A stretch of DNA of 64,000 nucleotides, taken from NCBI GenBank assembly GCA_948146395.1, contig OX411558.1, positions 50,911,622 to 50,975,621 of the forward strand, given 5' to 3'. The notes below the pieces were generated by a model. It made no database searches and had not been told where the DNA came from. It saw nothing but the letters and a program-made list of their open reading frames with translations. The DNA comes from Fragum whitleyi. Lineage: Eukaryota; Mollusca; Bivalvia; Cardiida; Cardiidae. Positions 54,101 to 63,350 of this stretch are shown in pieces (positions within the stretch are counted from its first letter, which is position 1; the number at the start of each line of letters is the position of its first letter). The translations under genes and the position numbers were made by a program.

Positions 54101-55488
54101 ACACAACACATTTATTCAATACAAATGATAAAGTAAACAATTTTAATGTGAGAAGCTTTCTAAATAATGATAATGAAAAAGTAAACATTCCTTCCCTTGA
54201 TCATGTACTAGGAGATGACAATGTGACTGTAAAACAACAACTTGTATCAAGATTACCGAATGATTCAACACACACTGCTGGTCTTAGTCAAATGGTAGGA
54301 ATATGTGTTGGAATGATTTATGACCTGTGTCTTAATCTTGATGTAGATGATGGATTAGTAAATGGGTCGTCTTGTGTTGTAGAAAAGATTGAAAACAGAC
54401 AAAAAACTACTACAAGACCAAGTATTATATGGGTTTCCTTTAATGATGATAAAATTGGAACATTATGGCGCTCAAAGTACAAGCATTTGTATCATAGTGC
54501 TATCAATCTGTTGTGGACACCTATTTTTGATTGTAAGAGAAACTTTGTATATTTGAGAAAGACTTTCGTTAGAATACAGATCCCTTTAAGACAGTCAACT
54601 GCAAAAACTGTCCATAAATCTCAAGGAGACACCCTGAGTCAGGTTGTAATAGATATGGATGGGAAACGTGTATTTCCACATGCCCATTATGTTGCTATAA
54701 GTAGATCAAGATCCCTAGAAGGACTTTACATTGTAAACTTGAATGAGAGTAAAATTTCTGTCTCTAGTAAAGTAAAGGAAGAAATGATTCGTTTAAGAGT
54801 ATCACGAAAATTAGAATTGTGTTACACTCCTGTTTACATGATCAGTGACACTCATTTTTCCTGTCTTTTCAACAATGTGCAGTCGTTCAGAAGTCACAAG
54901 GACGAATTATTTTCAGATCCAAATGTAAAAGCTGCAGATTGTATATGCTTATTGGAAACTTGGTTAACTGCAAATGATTCTATCGATTTAGTGCAAAGAA
55001 CAGGATATCAAATTGTTAGAGCTGATGGGAAACAAATAGGAAATAATCGCCCTCACAGAGGAATTCTTGTTTATGTTCGGGACACCATACATATTTCACA
55101 CAGCTTTTCTGTTGTGAGAAGGAATATTGAAATGATAGTTGTAGAGCTTGTGGTTCAAAATAAAGAAATAGTGATTGCTACAGTGTATAACTCACCTGAA
55201 TCCTGTATGGCTGACCTAAAGATATTCCTAACTGAGAATTTAAAGGCCTTCAAAGGAAAATGCCTTTTTATACAAGGTGATTTCAACATAAACACATTAG
55301 ATAGAACTACAGTTGTTGAGAGTTTTATGCAGGATTTCTTCAAATGCAAACAGCTCGTAAAAAAACCAACCCATTATTCTGGGTCATTAATTGATCATAT
55401 TTACAGTAATATACCCTTGGCTTTCACAGATGTTATAGAATGTGTCTGGTCTGATCATTCAATGGTTTATGCTGCTGTGCCCAAGTGA
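48160..55488 (+). CDS. Helentron (Helitron with endonuclease) replicase, 2442 aa
   Basis: The start is ATG at 48160 ('MPRKKSWRRSKARR'), just after TTTTCTATTTTCAG, possibly a 3' splice site. Domains: a 21-residue duplication (about 50-91); a cysteine-protease-like domain (C170 in 'FQCTANALCS', D297-x-H299 in 'IFDSHSHG'); a basic 21-residue repeat (about 430-630); Cys clusters ('VYVCSCCNQTW', 'WLCKTCYEK') and a DUF6570-like stretch; Rep HUH motif H1207-I-H1209 with Y1381 and Y1385 ('YACAVYIVSYISK'); SF1/Pif1-like helicase with Walker A K1776 ('GGAGVGKS'), Walker B D1860-E1861, 'GDLFQLKPV' and 'TVHKSQGDT'; a C-terminal APE-like endonuclease with E2266, 'GDFN' (D2374, N2376) and 'SDH' (D2432, H2433). 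It nicks, unwinds and moves DNA by rolling-circle transposition. Every catalytic residue checked is present and there are no internal stops. It lies in GORASP intron 4. Confidence 0.95.
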   Translation: MPRKKSWRRSKARRDALERCTADLGVFELSDGGPSHPLPASVLDETDVRPSVSIEGVFGISDGGLAHPQKPSVSIEGVFGISDGGLAHPQKPSVSGICSETVLDTVHETFCDTGDDKPTDSFADSRPSASDDTVPVTHVTVEDKDLNTMIFGTFHQGNQMFDSSSRSFQCTANALCSLVYTDLRQFQSSQCLDNVLIEGDRLHRRIVSSLKARNEFQSLLLNLEEIPDSVTVFDRTISIVKGNIVSGVFIQNTTNIHLPSLHYSLNETFKTTSYLLFIIGSVCSAIFRKDGKYCIFDSHSHGTDGLSTDDGKSLLASFSSLDDLVLFMYALYQSMNINLSEQFDMLPIKFVIRKFPESDSTENDIESMVCSPENQSISLIESYFKDQSVRQKRKQEVDKLDYETVHECKRLKRREYMRNYKREQRLDSKKKLKECLMTKESMKKIRQDPKRQGKERSMTNISMKKARQDPERQITERSMTNISMKKVRKDPERKIIERNMTNISKKKARQNPERQVKERIMTNLSKKKARQNSERQVKERNMTIISMKKARQNPERQVKERIMTNISKKKARQNSERQVKEQNMTNISMKKVRQNPERQVIERLMTKIAKQKVRKNEERNKKDRILTMKSMHKCRSSKLYKDAERLKKQNKRASRSYSNKENERNKDKRQCLRSNLDYRMKEKCNKSSKRHGIDIGDCVEKFQKNISKGPVYVCSCCNQTWFKHSVVSFEKIKSKCTSDAAERFSTGYISVDGCEWLCKTCYEKIKLNKVPPMSVYNKNEFPVRPIELNLHQLEERLVSLRIPFMQIRELPRGGQLSVKGNVVNVPVDIQPVIHSLPRTLDSHYTIPVKLKKKLSYNKCDFTENIRPLHVLSALHWLVKHSVLYKESGIKIDDEWIQSITSDCSDTVKEFFGTAIDGENNEELDCGDDVNYDSDQFSEVDETEKVIGNSDTLLDVADPTKDNVYTFAPGEGQTPLSLYQDPDAEYLSFPTIFCGQRRIPNDDKYVPIHFSDTCKLELRHIDRRVASNIPNIFFKLKKVQLKQISDKVHLALRRCKKEGKTFTASQMLDSNYLQSVVRLDEGFYIFRSLRNSPPYFEARKKDVFAMIRQLGLPTWFTSLSSADTRWHDLLNMLSEINDGKSLSEKDIDGLTWIDKTKLVQKDPVTCVRYFDNRVQEFINTVLQSPHDPLGKVIDYFYRVEFQQRGSPHIHMLLWIENAPRYHESSLEDITLFIDKYVSCEKNPDQQLVELQVHKHSKSCRKKQKSICRFGFPIPPMKNTTILEPLNDSKDKQHYKNLFDEIQKKLDEMKDTNITHDEFLAQIKVIEGDYMKAIQSSLNAPKVFLKRRLSEVRINAYMKPILNAWGANHDLQFVLDPYACAVYIVSYISKAQRGMSILMNEACKEARRGNMDLRQQVRHIGNKFLNSVEVSAQEACYLLLQQSLTKASRDVVFINTSLPEDRTFLLKSKESLKKLSTNSTDIEADNIIKRYSKRPRALENWCLADYVSQLDIKYNESISTSENSGQGYSESSVDKAEAGEDNENIGIYCNDDEILDTVTNSSDSNEDKKYSIPGGRLVLKNGIVKSERKRRKVIRYVRFTKKTDIEQFCRERLLLFSPWRDESIDLKQGHKSYLSRYRSIKSSIEHKALQYEQNADELDDAMERAQSEEDFDSVAPGTEQSEQDDADIGAKDSESFMFFDPDRPENQRQVDIAGEFGLSVASVDISVRRKTMSDVEYRQLINSLNTKQREFFIHVFQTIKCTEQKLKVFLTGGAGVGKSVLVSALFEALQRYLTSDPGDNPENCRVLLCAPTGKAAFHINGVTLHSAFRIPASQGYDCTPLSSDTLNTLRTKYKDLSVVMIDEVSMVGNNMLKLINERLKQIKGCDVPFGGLHMIFIGDLFQLKPVMDGWIFENLRSSFGPLATNLWQDFVKMHELDEIMRQKNDKQFAEILNRLREGNHTEDDIDILKKRLTDVTSTEYPQNTTHLFNTNDKVNNFNVRSFLNNDNEKVNIPSLDHVLGDDNVTVKQQLVSRLPNDSTHTAGLSQMVGICVGMIYDLCLNLDVDDGLVNGSSCVVEKIENRQKTTTRPSIIWVSFNDDKIGTLWRSKYKHLYHSAINLLWTPIFDCKRNFVYLRKTFVRIQIPLRQSTAKTVHKSQGDTLSQVVIDMDGKRVFPHAHYVAISRSRSLEGLYIVNLNESKISVSSKVKEEMIRLRVSRKLELCYTPVYMISDTHFSCLFNNVQSFRSHKDELFSDPNVKAADCICLLETWLTANDSIDLVQRTGYQIVRADGKQIGNNRPHRGILVYVRDTIHISHSFSVVRRNIEMIVVELVVQNKEIVIATVYNSPESCMADLKIFLTENLKAFKGKCLFIQGDFNINTLDRTTVVESFMQDFFKCKQLVKKPTHYSGSLIDHIYSNIPLAFTDVIECVWSDHSMVYAAVPK
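48307..48432 (+). repeat. Perfect 63-bp tandem duplication in Helentron ORF
   Basis: CCATCTGTGTCTATAGAGGG starts at 48307 and 48370, with a partial third start at 48433. In protein this repeats a 21-residue unit ('PSVSIEGVFGISDGGL' core); a diverged earlier unit ('LGVFELSDGGPSHP') precedes it. Confidence 0.95.
49468..50040 (+). repeat. 63-bp (21-residue) basic repeat in Helentron ORF, ~9 units
   Basis: The consensus is like 'MTNISMKKARQNPERQVKER' with an extra residue per turn. The Met, Arg-Gln, Pro-Glu-Arg and Lys-Glu-Arg positions are kept. It is strongly basic and helical, and probably binds DNA or forms a long helix between the protease-like and Rep parts. The minus-strand open frame across it is a shadow. 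Confidence 0.9.
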
Positions 55489-55647
55489 AGTTGACAACAT
55501 GTTTCCATAAAAAATGAATAATAAAGTTACATCAGAATGATACACACTACCTGTAAATTGGTTGTTAAATCAGAGATAAAGGTATATAGATATATGTAAG
55601 CAATTCAACTTAATGATCATTTTGAAATTTCACCCGTCCTTGATTTT

Positions 55648-55676
55648 GCATTGTCTGCTGCTCTGGCAGACAATGC
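55648..55676 (+). repeat. Hairpin downstream of Helentron ORF
   Basis: GCATTGTCTGC and GCAGACAATGC form an 11-bp stem (loop about 7) 160 bp after the stop codon. Helitron-type elements carry a hairpin just inside the 3' end, so this is a candidate 3' terminus. It lacks the CTCTTGT ending of the non-autonomous elements. Confidence 0.45.
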
Positions 55677-55679
55677 TGG

Positions 55680-56745
55680 TGGTGAATATAGGTATGGGTG
55701 ACCACCATGGAAATAAGAAAGTACTAAAAAGAAAATCGCTGTGCTAAAGGTAGTCCAACCCAAGTGAAAAATTTTGAAATCGGCATGACTTTTTTGGGTG
55801 ATTTCTTTTTCCCTTTACAGTGTTAGTTGAAGGTATTAACATAGTAATTTTTCCATTGGTTATGTTATTGCAGTGCTGAACTGTTTTTAGTACCTAAACA
55901 TTGTATAGGAAATTAAGACATTTCAGTACATCTACAACAATGACAAAAAAAAGAACATTTCATCAAACCAAATTATAGTGATGCCTCCCAAAGATTTTTG
56001 ACATTGTGCTGTTGTCAAAATGATTTATGAGGAGTGTACTACCATAACCAATGTAATTCATATTCATTTTTCTATCTTAATTGAAGAGAAAATCAAAATT
56101 GGTATAACTACCCTAACACTTGTCAATTTGCTGAACTGTTTGACAAGAGTTATTGGAATTAATTGTTTAGCTCATATGTACTGGCAGATCTAATGATCAA
56201 AACCACCTATCAGTCTTGAGAAGTCATGGTTTTTCATGAATTTGATTTACATAAGAATTATTGCTTAAGATACAAGATATTTTGTGAAATGCTTTTTATG
56301 AAATTAGTACTGCACAACAAGGTTTAAAATTCTTTTCTCTTTGTTCCCAAAATCAAATGGATCATTTGCATATTGTTTTACCTTTGTTTGTCTGTCTGTA
56401 TGTCTGCAAAACTTAATACAACAACAACAACAAACATAAAATTGGGTTATAACTTCCAGCCTATTCAAGATAAACTACTCATTTTTGGCATGGTGATAGG
56501 TCTCATGAATACCAATCTGCAGATACTGAGGCAAAGTGTCATAATCAAAGTTTTTAACAAAATTCAGTTTCTTGGGCATTCAAGTTTCACTTATATTCGT
56601 CCAGGCGCTGGTGGGGGTAATTAGTCAGTTTCATGGCAGTTCTAGCTCTGCAGGACCATTATAAAAAGATAATGATACCGTGATGATTATATATGTAGCT
56701 GTGACATGAGAAGTACCATCTGGGTAGTGAATAAAGCATCTTGTC
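55680..56745. other. Intronic spacer
   Basis: No gene. A 56373-56624 plus frame contains an ACA/ATC-repeat and no domain. Confidence 0.35.
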
Positions 56746-56940
56746 GAGCCAAGGGTTACGAACGTTTTACTTATCTTACCCTTGGCTGATTGAATGGGTA
56801 ATTTCTGTACGCGTGACGTCACAGAACGGAAAACGAGAGGGACCAATCAGTTACCTTCTTACAAAAAGGTCCGACAGCGGGAGGTATGTTAGATCAATAT
56901 ACCCCGCGGCTACTTTCCAGATGTGATATTAACCCTTAGA
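56640..56940. repeat. Dispersed repeat with inverted CCAAGGGT arms and CRE
   Basis: GTACCATCTGGGTAGTG at about 56712 is inverted relative to the 12079 copy of the ACTACCCAGATGGTAC motif. AGCCAAGGGT ... ACCCTTGGCT (56747-56786) forms a hairpin. TGACGTCA, a full CRE, is at about 56815. Probably a mobile-element fragment. Confidence 0.45.
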
Positions 56941-57982
56941 ATTGCGCTTTACCCCTTCAGTTTTAGGTAATTGTGACACTTAGCAAGACTGAAATACACA
57001 ATCACAAATTCTGATCGAAATTCCTATATCTGTTCAAATGACAACATATCTTTTTAATAATTTGATGGTACATTGAAAGGTTCTCAAATTCTTCTTTTTC
57101 TACCCTTGATGACAGTGTATTACGATTTTTCAATATTTATTTGAATTTTCAAGTTATTCAATCAATCAATACCTGTTTAAGTTTTCAATGTTTTAGACCT
57201 TATCGATGGCATACTCCAATATACTAGAATGCATCTATATTGAAGTACGCGAAATTTAAAATTTGGAATAAATTCAATAATTAAGCCGTCTTATAAATAG
57301 AAATAATTTAGAAATGATAATTTACTTGTATTTTCATATGAATTCTTTTATTCGGGAGTTTTTCTCCTTCTTTTCCAGCAAACTTTTCTTTTAACACAAA
57401 AATGACAAGAGAAATAAAGAGAATAAAATATGAAAATAAATAAATAAATAAAGAAAATAATAGAACAATTTTTAGTAAAAATCCTCTATCTGTGTAAAAT
57501 AAATCTCGTGTGAGAATATTGTGGAAGCCGAAGAATTAATCAATTTATTTGTTTATGTTTATAATTTGTCTTCATTATCTATTTGTTTGTTTATTTATTT
57601 GAATTAATTTTTATTTGAAAAGTACCCATATTGCAGGTAGTCCAAATGTTACGATAAATTAAAAACTTAGATTTGCTAGGAAACAACTTATTCACGACGA
57701 TAAAAACAAAAAAAAAAATCACACGCAATGTCCAATCCAAATCGAATTGCACATGTATTTGTAATTAAAAAGGGGTTATTTGATTTTTATCTCTAATACG
57801 AGATATACGTGATTTAATGTGGGGTAGTCCAAAATCTCGTGGCTACAGCTTATTCAAGTTATGATTAAGTAGTTTTGCCGCCCGTTGACTATATTCTATG
57901 TAGTATAGAAATATATTTGCTTTCAATAAAAAAAACAACAAAAAAACCTGGCCATTAATTTCATTTATATTTATTTCATACA
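56941..57982. other. AT-rich intronic spacer
   Basis: AAATAAATAAAT-type low complexity at 57430-57450. No gene. Confidence 0.35.
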
Positions 57983-58188
57983 TTTTTTTGAGGGGGGGGG
58001 GGGGGGGGGAAGAGAAGGCTTTCCAAAATGTTCTTTTATGGAACAAAATGGGGGATAGATTAACTCAAAATCATTTCATGTTATTTTTGTAAGTCGGCAA
58101 AAATACAAAACGTGTGAAAGATAATGTCTGAATTCCCAAACTCACATTTTTTATCTAATTTAGGGGGGGGGGGGGGGGGGGAGGGGAG
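57983..58188. repeat. Two poly-G tracts (57983-58009, 58162-58188)
   Basis: Each is a short T or A/T run passing into 17-19 G. They are potential G-quadruplex formers and also likely assembly trouble spots. Confidence 0.85.
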
Positions 58189-58528
58189 AGCTTTGGAAAC
58201 ATTCACGGTGGACAATGAGGAAAATTTCGGCTTACTATTCCTATCATTCTGATAATAAGGAACTGATTTATATTTTGTTGATTTTATAAATCTATCTGTC
58301 ACCGAATAAAAACGTACTAAAAAGCTAGCGTCTTCGATGCGACGTATTTTCTTTATCCAAGAATGAAGGGTTATCTACACAGTCGTCGGAATACAACAGG
58401 TTGCCATAGGGATTAAAAGGTACCGATGTCGTTTGTAAGAAGCTCTCTGATTGGCAGTCACAGAAATCGCGTTTGACCTTTTGATTGGCCGGCTAAAAAT
58501 AAATCGTACAGAAAATACCTATTCATTC

Positions 58529-58576
58529 AGTCAAGGGGTATTCGAGAAGATCTTGTCGATTCGATACCCCTTGACT
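58529..58576. repeat. Hairpin with 13-bp perfect arms
   Basis: AGTCAAGGGGTAT at 58529-58541 and its exact inverse ATACCCCTTGACT at 58564-58576, loop 22 nt. Confidence 0.85.
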
Positions 58577-58589
58577 CGTGAAGATGTGA

Positions 58590-58810
58590 ATAAAGTGTCA
58601 ACTCCAGTCAGACTGCACAGACTGACTAATCTTTTTGCAATTTGCTTATTTTCTGAATCTAGAAGGATCCATCTTCCTTCCTGTTAAAGAATTTTTAAAT
58701 TGCAACCTCTGGTTAACTTATGCTGGACCAAAACTTTTTTTTAGATACTTACTTTACAGAGTTACCAGGTCGTTTCTTTTCACATGACAGGGTCACATTT
58801 AATTCCCTGC
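58590..58810. repeat. Fragments of the CAGTCTG / CATGACGGGTCA repeat
   Basis: CAGTCAGACTGCACAGACTG (about 58598) and 'TCACATGACAGGGTCACA' (about 58779) match the order of motifs at 12024-12120, with an interruption. Confidence 0.5.
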
Positions 58811-59013
58811 ATTTTGCTTAAACATTTGTTTCACATTCTGCTGTTGTTGTGTGTTTTTTTTTGTGGTAAAAAAAAAATAGTCAGGAGAAAATCCTGTTCA
58901 AATTTGTCTTGACAATATGTTAATTTGATGACATTTTATTATGTACCATATGATTAACAGATGAGCATTGTGAAATTAAAAATGTGATTTTAATGTTTAA
59001 TGAGTGTGTGTGT

Positions 59014-59053
59014 TGTTTTTTTTTTTTGGGGGGGGGGGGGGGGGGGGAAGGGG
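59014..59053. repeat. Poly-T to poly-G tract
   Basis: About 13 T followed by about 20 G, then AAGGGG. Confidence 0.9.
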
Positions 59054-60157
59054 TGTTTTTAGATGAATTGTACTGTTATGTCAAACTATGATTGAAATTT
59101 AGCCTTCTGGACAAAAGTTTTGTTAAAATAAATGTCAAAAACACATACTAGTGTAAACTAAAAGAAGACTATAAAAGTGAATGTCACTAGTGTAGACAAA
59201 CATCATGAAGTGATATTTTCTGCGAAAAAAGGGATTTTTTTGCCATAAATGAAAAATCCCCATTAGTATATAAATTTATAAACTATTACAAGGTAAAGAG
59301 TTTACTATTCGGCTGTTTCTTTATATTATGTGTTACTTGTTTTATATATTTTGATAGAAGCACTGCGAAAATTCTGATAGAGCCTCATGCTCTTTTACAA
59401 CCACATCCTCCTTTTTGATTGTCAAGATCAACCATTTTTTGCAAGAGTTTCTGAAATCTTGAAGCCTTTTAAACAGCCCACTATACCCACTTAATTAATG
59501 CTTCAAACACATCCACCTTTTGTTGACATGATTGCAGCATTGATTAAGTGGCATCAGTTCAAATCTATTGTAAGTGCCAATAGATTTGCACTGAACCCTC
59601 AAATAAGAGCTACAGATCAGGTATAGAGAAGTCAATTATCTATGTTTCACCTTCAGTTTTGGTCTTGATATGTACTGGTACTAAACCTCCAGTATATAGT
59701 GTTTTTAACATTTTTCAACTAAACAAATCTGTAGCCTCTAAATAAAGTCCACCCCTTCTTATAGAATTTTGATTATTGTAATAAACCCTAGGCTTATATT
59801 AGAGGTTTTATGGTATATATAGTATTGTTTTATTCCCACTTCCTTAAATACAAGACAAGAATGTGCAAGACTTTTGTCAGTGTGCATGCATTGATGCATA
59901 TTTATGTAAAAATGAAACTTGAAAAAAACAGATTTTATTCTATGCTATATTGAATCAGAATTACATGTTTATGTTTACAGTGAGTGGGTCTTTTTTATCA
60001 TGAAAATGAATACTTATAGGGTTTTTAAACTGTAATTAATGCATATTGCACTCAAAACAGGTCAAGTCAAAGCAGAAAGGTTTGGTGGCCTGTGCAAGAT
60101 AGAATGATGATTGGACACATCAAATATTCTATTTTGAAAAAGGGGTCCTGTCTGGCA

Positions 60158-60235
60158 TGGTAGCGAGGATGCCTAACTCAATACTTGGGAGAAGTCCCAA
60201 GTATTGGGATCGGATTCCATCCAAGCTGCAAGGCA
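60158..60235 (+). repeat. tRNA-like/SINE-like fragment with 11-bp hairpin
   Basis: AATACTTGGGA-gaag-TCCCAAGTATT is a perfect 11-bp stem at 60181-60206, flanked by 'GGTAGCGAGGATGCC' and 'GATCGGATTCC', reminiscent of A and B boxes with a long variable arm. Confidence 0.4.
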
Positions 60236-60854
60236 TGCGGGTATAGCCTTTGGCAAGCTATTTCAGAGCCCCAGCCTAGTGATAAATAATTATGTATAGA
60301 AAATGCATAAGTTTGCTTAATTCTATTAACATATACTCAATAATTATACCTACCTTAATGTCAATAAAAGATATAATGAACTGTGGTTGTGCATGTCAAA
60401 AAATGAGAAAATTTGGATGTAACACATGCATCATACAAATAAAAATGCCACATGCTATGTGTTTTATAAGTTCAGTGTATTAATGACCTATTTGGATTTT
60501 ATATTGTACATGCCTCTTTAAAAAACTGAAAATATATTGATATTAAACTTTTGATGTAACATATGCTTGACATTAATAACAATACCACATGTTATGTGTT
60601 TTATAAGTTCAGTGTAATAATGACCATAGTATTTGGATTGTTTATTGTACATGACTCTTTGAAATACTGGAAACATTTCCATATTAAACTTTTTAATGGT
60701 AACCTGTGTTTTGTTGAATATTATATACCAGAATCAGCAAAATAAAAGCATTGTAACTATACTGTAGCTTAAAGCTCAAGGCCATGTTGTGAAAATTCAC
60801 CAGTTCCCACGCCAAATGTGTTGGCCAATGAAAGAACCGCGATTGACAGCCGCT

Positions 60855-60924
60855 CCTTGGAAATCAAACTCATGACCTTTGGGCCAAGAGGCAGATACTC
60901 TACCTCTAGACCACAGACACCACA
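60855..60924 (-). repeat. tRNA-like SINE head
   Basis: On the minus strand: 'GTGGTCTAGAGGTAGAGTAT' (A-box-like) and 'GAGTTTGATTTCC' (B-box-like). Likely a tRNA-derived SINE relic. Confidence 0.45.
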
Positions 60925-61223
60925 AATGTAAGGCATCCTTAGGTAGAAATAATATTCACATTACACAAAATTGTTGTCATTCTACCATGCTATGTTATAG
61001 TGTTTTTTCAAGGATTTATATCCATTAAAACTTTTCTACCTGATATATTAAGAAAGTTTATCTATTTAGAATCAATACTTATATTCTGAAATAAGGTTTT
61101 CCATTTTAGATTTAACATACACTAGTATCAGCTTTTCTGACCATCTCTTGGCTTCTTCACGAATTTTCTTGTAAACTTCCCAATATGACGAGTTTCTCAC
61201 CAATAGATATATATATGCCAGTG

Positions 61224-61255
61224 GAGCGATACAGGCCCTCTTGGGCCTCTTGTTA
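61224..61255 (+). repeat. 3' end of hairpin + CTCTTGT-type element
   Basis: GGAGCGATACAGGCCC-tctt-GGGCCTCTTGTTA: the same GAGCGAT lead-in, hairpin and CTTGTT end as at 48104-48136. The left part of the element is not recognisable. Confidence 0.65.
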
Positions 61256-62125
61256 TGTCATTACATTTATAACACTATAACAGCATAGTTAAAGCTTTAA
61301 TCTCAAGTTTAAATTTGAGAAAATATTCAGTTGAACATGAGAAAAGTTTAATTAAGTTTGTTACGATACCAGTTGCCAAAATATCTGTAATCTCTGTAAT
61401 AATTGAATGTGGTGTTTAGCTTTATACAAACCAAGAATTTGTTTATCCAGCCTAATTCCCCTACTGATCAAGCTGGATTTAAGTCAAACGGCGTGTATAT
61501 CAGGGAAGAGAATTCCTGTGACACAAAATTTTTAGACCTGTCCAAATTCAAAGCTTTTGCAGACGAAAATTAAAAGTGGATTTAATTTGAAAAATAACCC
61601 TTCAGTAAGGTAGAAAATAGTGTGGAAAAAGAAGAAATTGCTTGTTACAAGCAATTACTTCTTTTTTACAATGTTTTCTCAATTATTGAATCACAGGGAC
61701 GTAAAAACCAGGGATTGAACAGGAAAGGGTTAAACATGACCAAGTTAAATGCAGTTTAAGGCAGAGAAGGTGAAAAAATGTCAGGAACTTGGTTGGTGTG
61801 TCATTTCTTTTAAAAAATCTGCTGATGAAAAATTATTGTCAACCAAGAAAAAATTAACTTGGCCGTCAATAACTTTTTACCGGCAAACTTATAAAAGATC
61901 TACCGCATCTAGCTAATTCCTGGGGCTTTTCAGTCTTTTCTTCAAACCATTTTCAAATCAGTCCAGTTTTTACAGAATTTTCAAAAAATGTCAAAAGATT
62001 TGTGTCACATGATAACCTGTTTTGTATACCATTGGTGTAGACTGGGATTCTGTATGTATAAACTAACAAACTGTAAGTGTTGAAAGTGATGATGAACAAC
62101 TAATAAATAATTCATCATTTTACAG

Positions 62126-62212
62126 GAAGTCCAGCCAAATTCCCCAGCAGATCTGGCCGGTTTAAAGTCAAACACTGATTATATTATTGGTGCAGATTCT
62201 GTTTTACACGAG
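62126..62212 (+). CDS. GORASP2: GORASP coding exon 5
   Basis: 29 codons, 'EVQPNSPADLAGLKSNTDYI' then 'IGADSVLHE', the middle of the second PDZ-like GRASP subdomain; the NSPA-LAGL and DYIIGAD strings are family hallmarks. The acceptor is TTTTACAG|GAA and the donor GAG|GTATGA; phase 0. The following exon is not in the window, so the gene continues past 64000. The first 145 residues are encoded here. Confidence 0.96.
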
Positions 62213-63170
62213 GTATGACTTATTTCACCCCGTATCTTGCTGAATTCAAATTGTGGCCAGTCATGCCAAAAGAGACCATATGGGACCCCTGAACCCTTGT
62301 CATGCTGGACCTGGAGTATTTCTGCTTGAGGTATCTATACCTCCATATGGCAGGAGGTATAGATAAACATCAGCCTGATGTTAGTCTCCATCACCTGTTT
62401 CTCACTTTCAAACCAGAATTGTCAATAGCTTTAGTTTTTAAAATGAATATTGACCAAAAGTAGGTACTTTCATTGCTTTTTGCCTTTTGATTTTGACGAA
62501 AAATTTTAGCCAATATTTATTCAGCATGACAAGGGTTAAAATAGATATTTGAAAAATGAATTGGTTCCTGCAGAGGTCAGCTGGAGATGACATTTAGATG
62601 ATTTTCGTTTCATGAAAAAGCCAAATGGGAAAATTTTCAGCCTTAGTCATGCTGCCCATTTTGCGCAGTCTGACTTGGATAGACATGTTACACACATATC
62701 AGATGGTCTCTTTTTGTGTGACAGGCCACTATTTATTTCAAACAAATTACAAAATTATGTTGCATTTCAATAGATCTTAGTCTATCCTGTGTGCTAGAGC
62801 TTTGTGTACAGCCGAGCTTTAGATTGGTTTTGCCTATTGTGGGCCGCATGACCCTCACCCAGGAAATTGAGGGGCCAATTTTTCAGAACCATGGGTCACA
62901 CTTTATTTCTTTGTTTTCTATTGATATGGTGATTTTGGTTGTCAGATCGAAAGAATTGCATTCATATCATATCAATAGATATTGCAATGAATATGGAAAT
63001 ATGTGTACTTCTATGCCTATTGGAAGCTGCCTTGGGATAGGAAGGTCCAGGGATTGAATTCTGACCAGACCATGAGAATTTTTGAATGTAAAAGAAAAAA
63101 AAAAGACTTGTGCCTCTCAATAAGGTGTTTAAATGAGAACTTGTGAGTGTGGTTAATGCTGTTGCCATGT

Positions 63171-63250
63171 CAATGGATCAGTGCGAAACAGTTGTAGCTG
63201 CCTATAAACATGATTATAGGCAGTTACAACTGTTTTGCGCTGAGCTATTG
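63171..63250. repeat. Palindromic hairpin element, copy 2
   Basis: CAATGGATCAGTGCGAAACA ... TTTTGCGCTGAGCTATTG with AGCTGCCTATAA/TTATAGGCAGTT arms; homologous to 42221-42292. Confidence 0.85.
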
Positions 63251-63350
63251 ATGTGTAAACAGTAGACTTGCAATAAAATTGTTAGGGTAAAAGCATCTAG
63301 TTGTGTGAGTATTTATAACTTTTAAAATTTTACTCTTTCTGGACAATTAG

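Larger units (their letters stand above)
41845..62125 (+). other. GORASP intron 4 (20.3 kb, transposon-filled)
   Basis: GT...AG intron joining exon 4 to exon 5 in phase 0. It contains a TA-flanked MITE, palindromic repeats, two tandem-core elements, SINE copies and an intact Helentron ORF in the same orientation as the gene. Confidence 0.92.
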
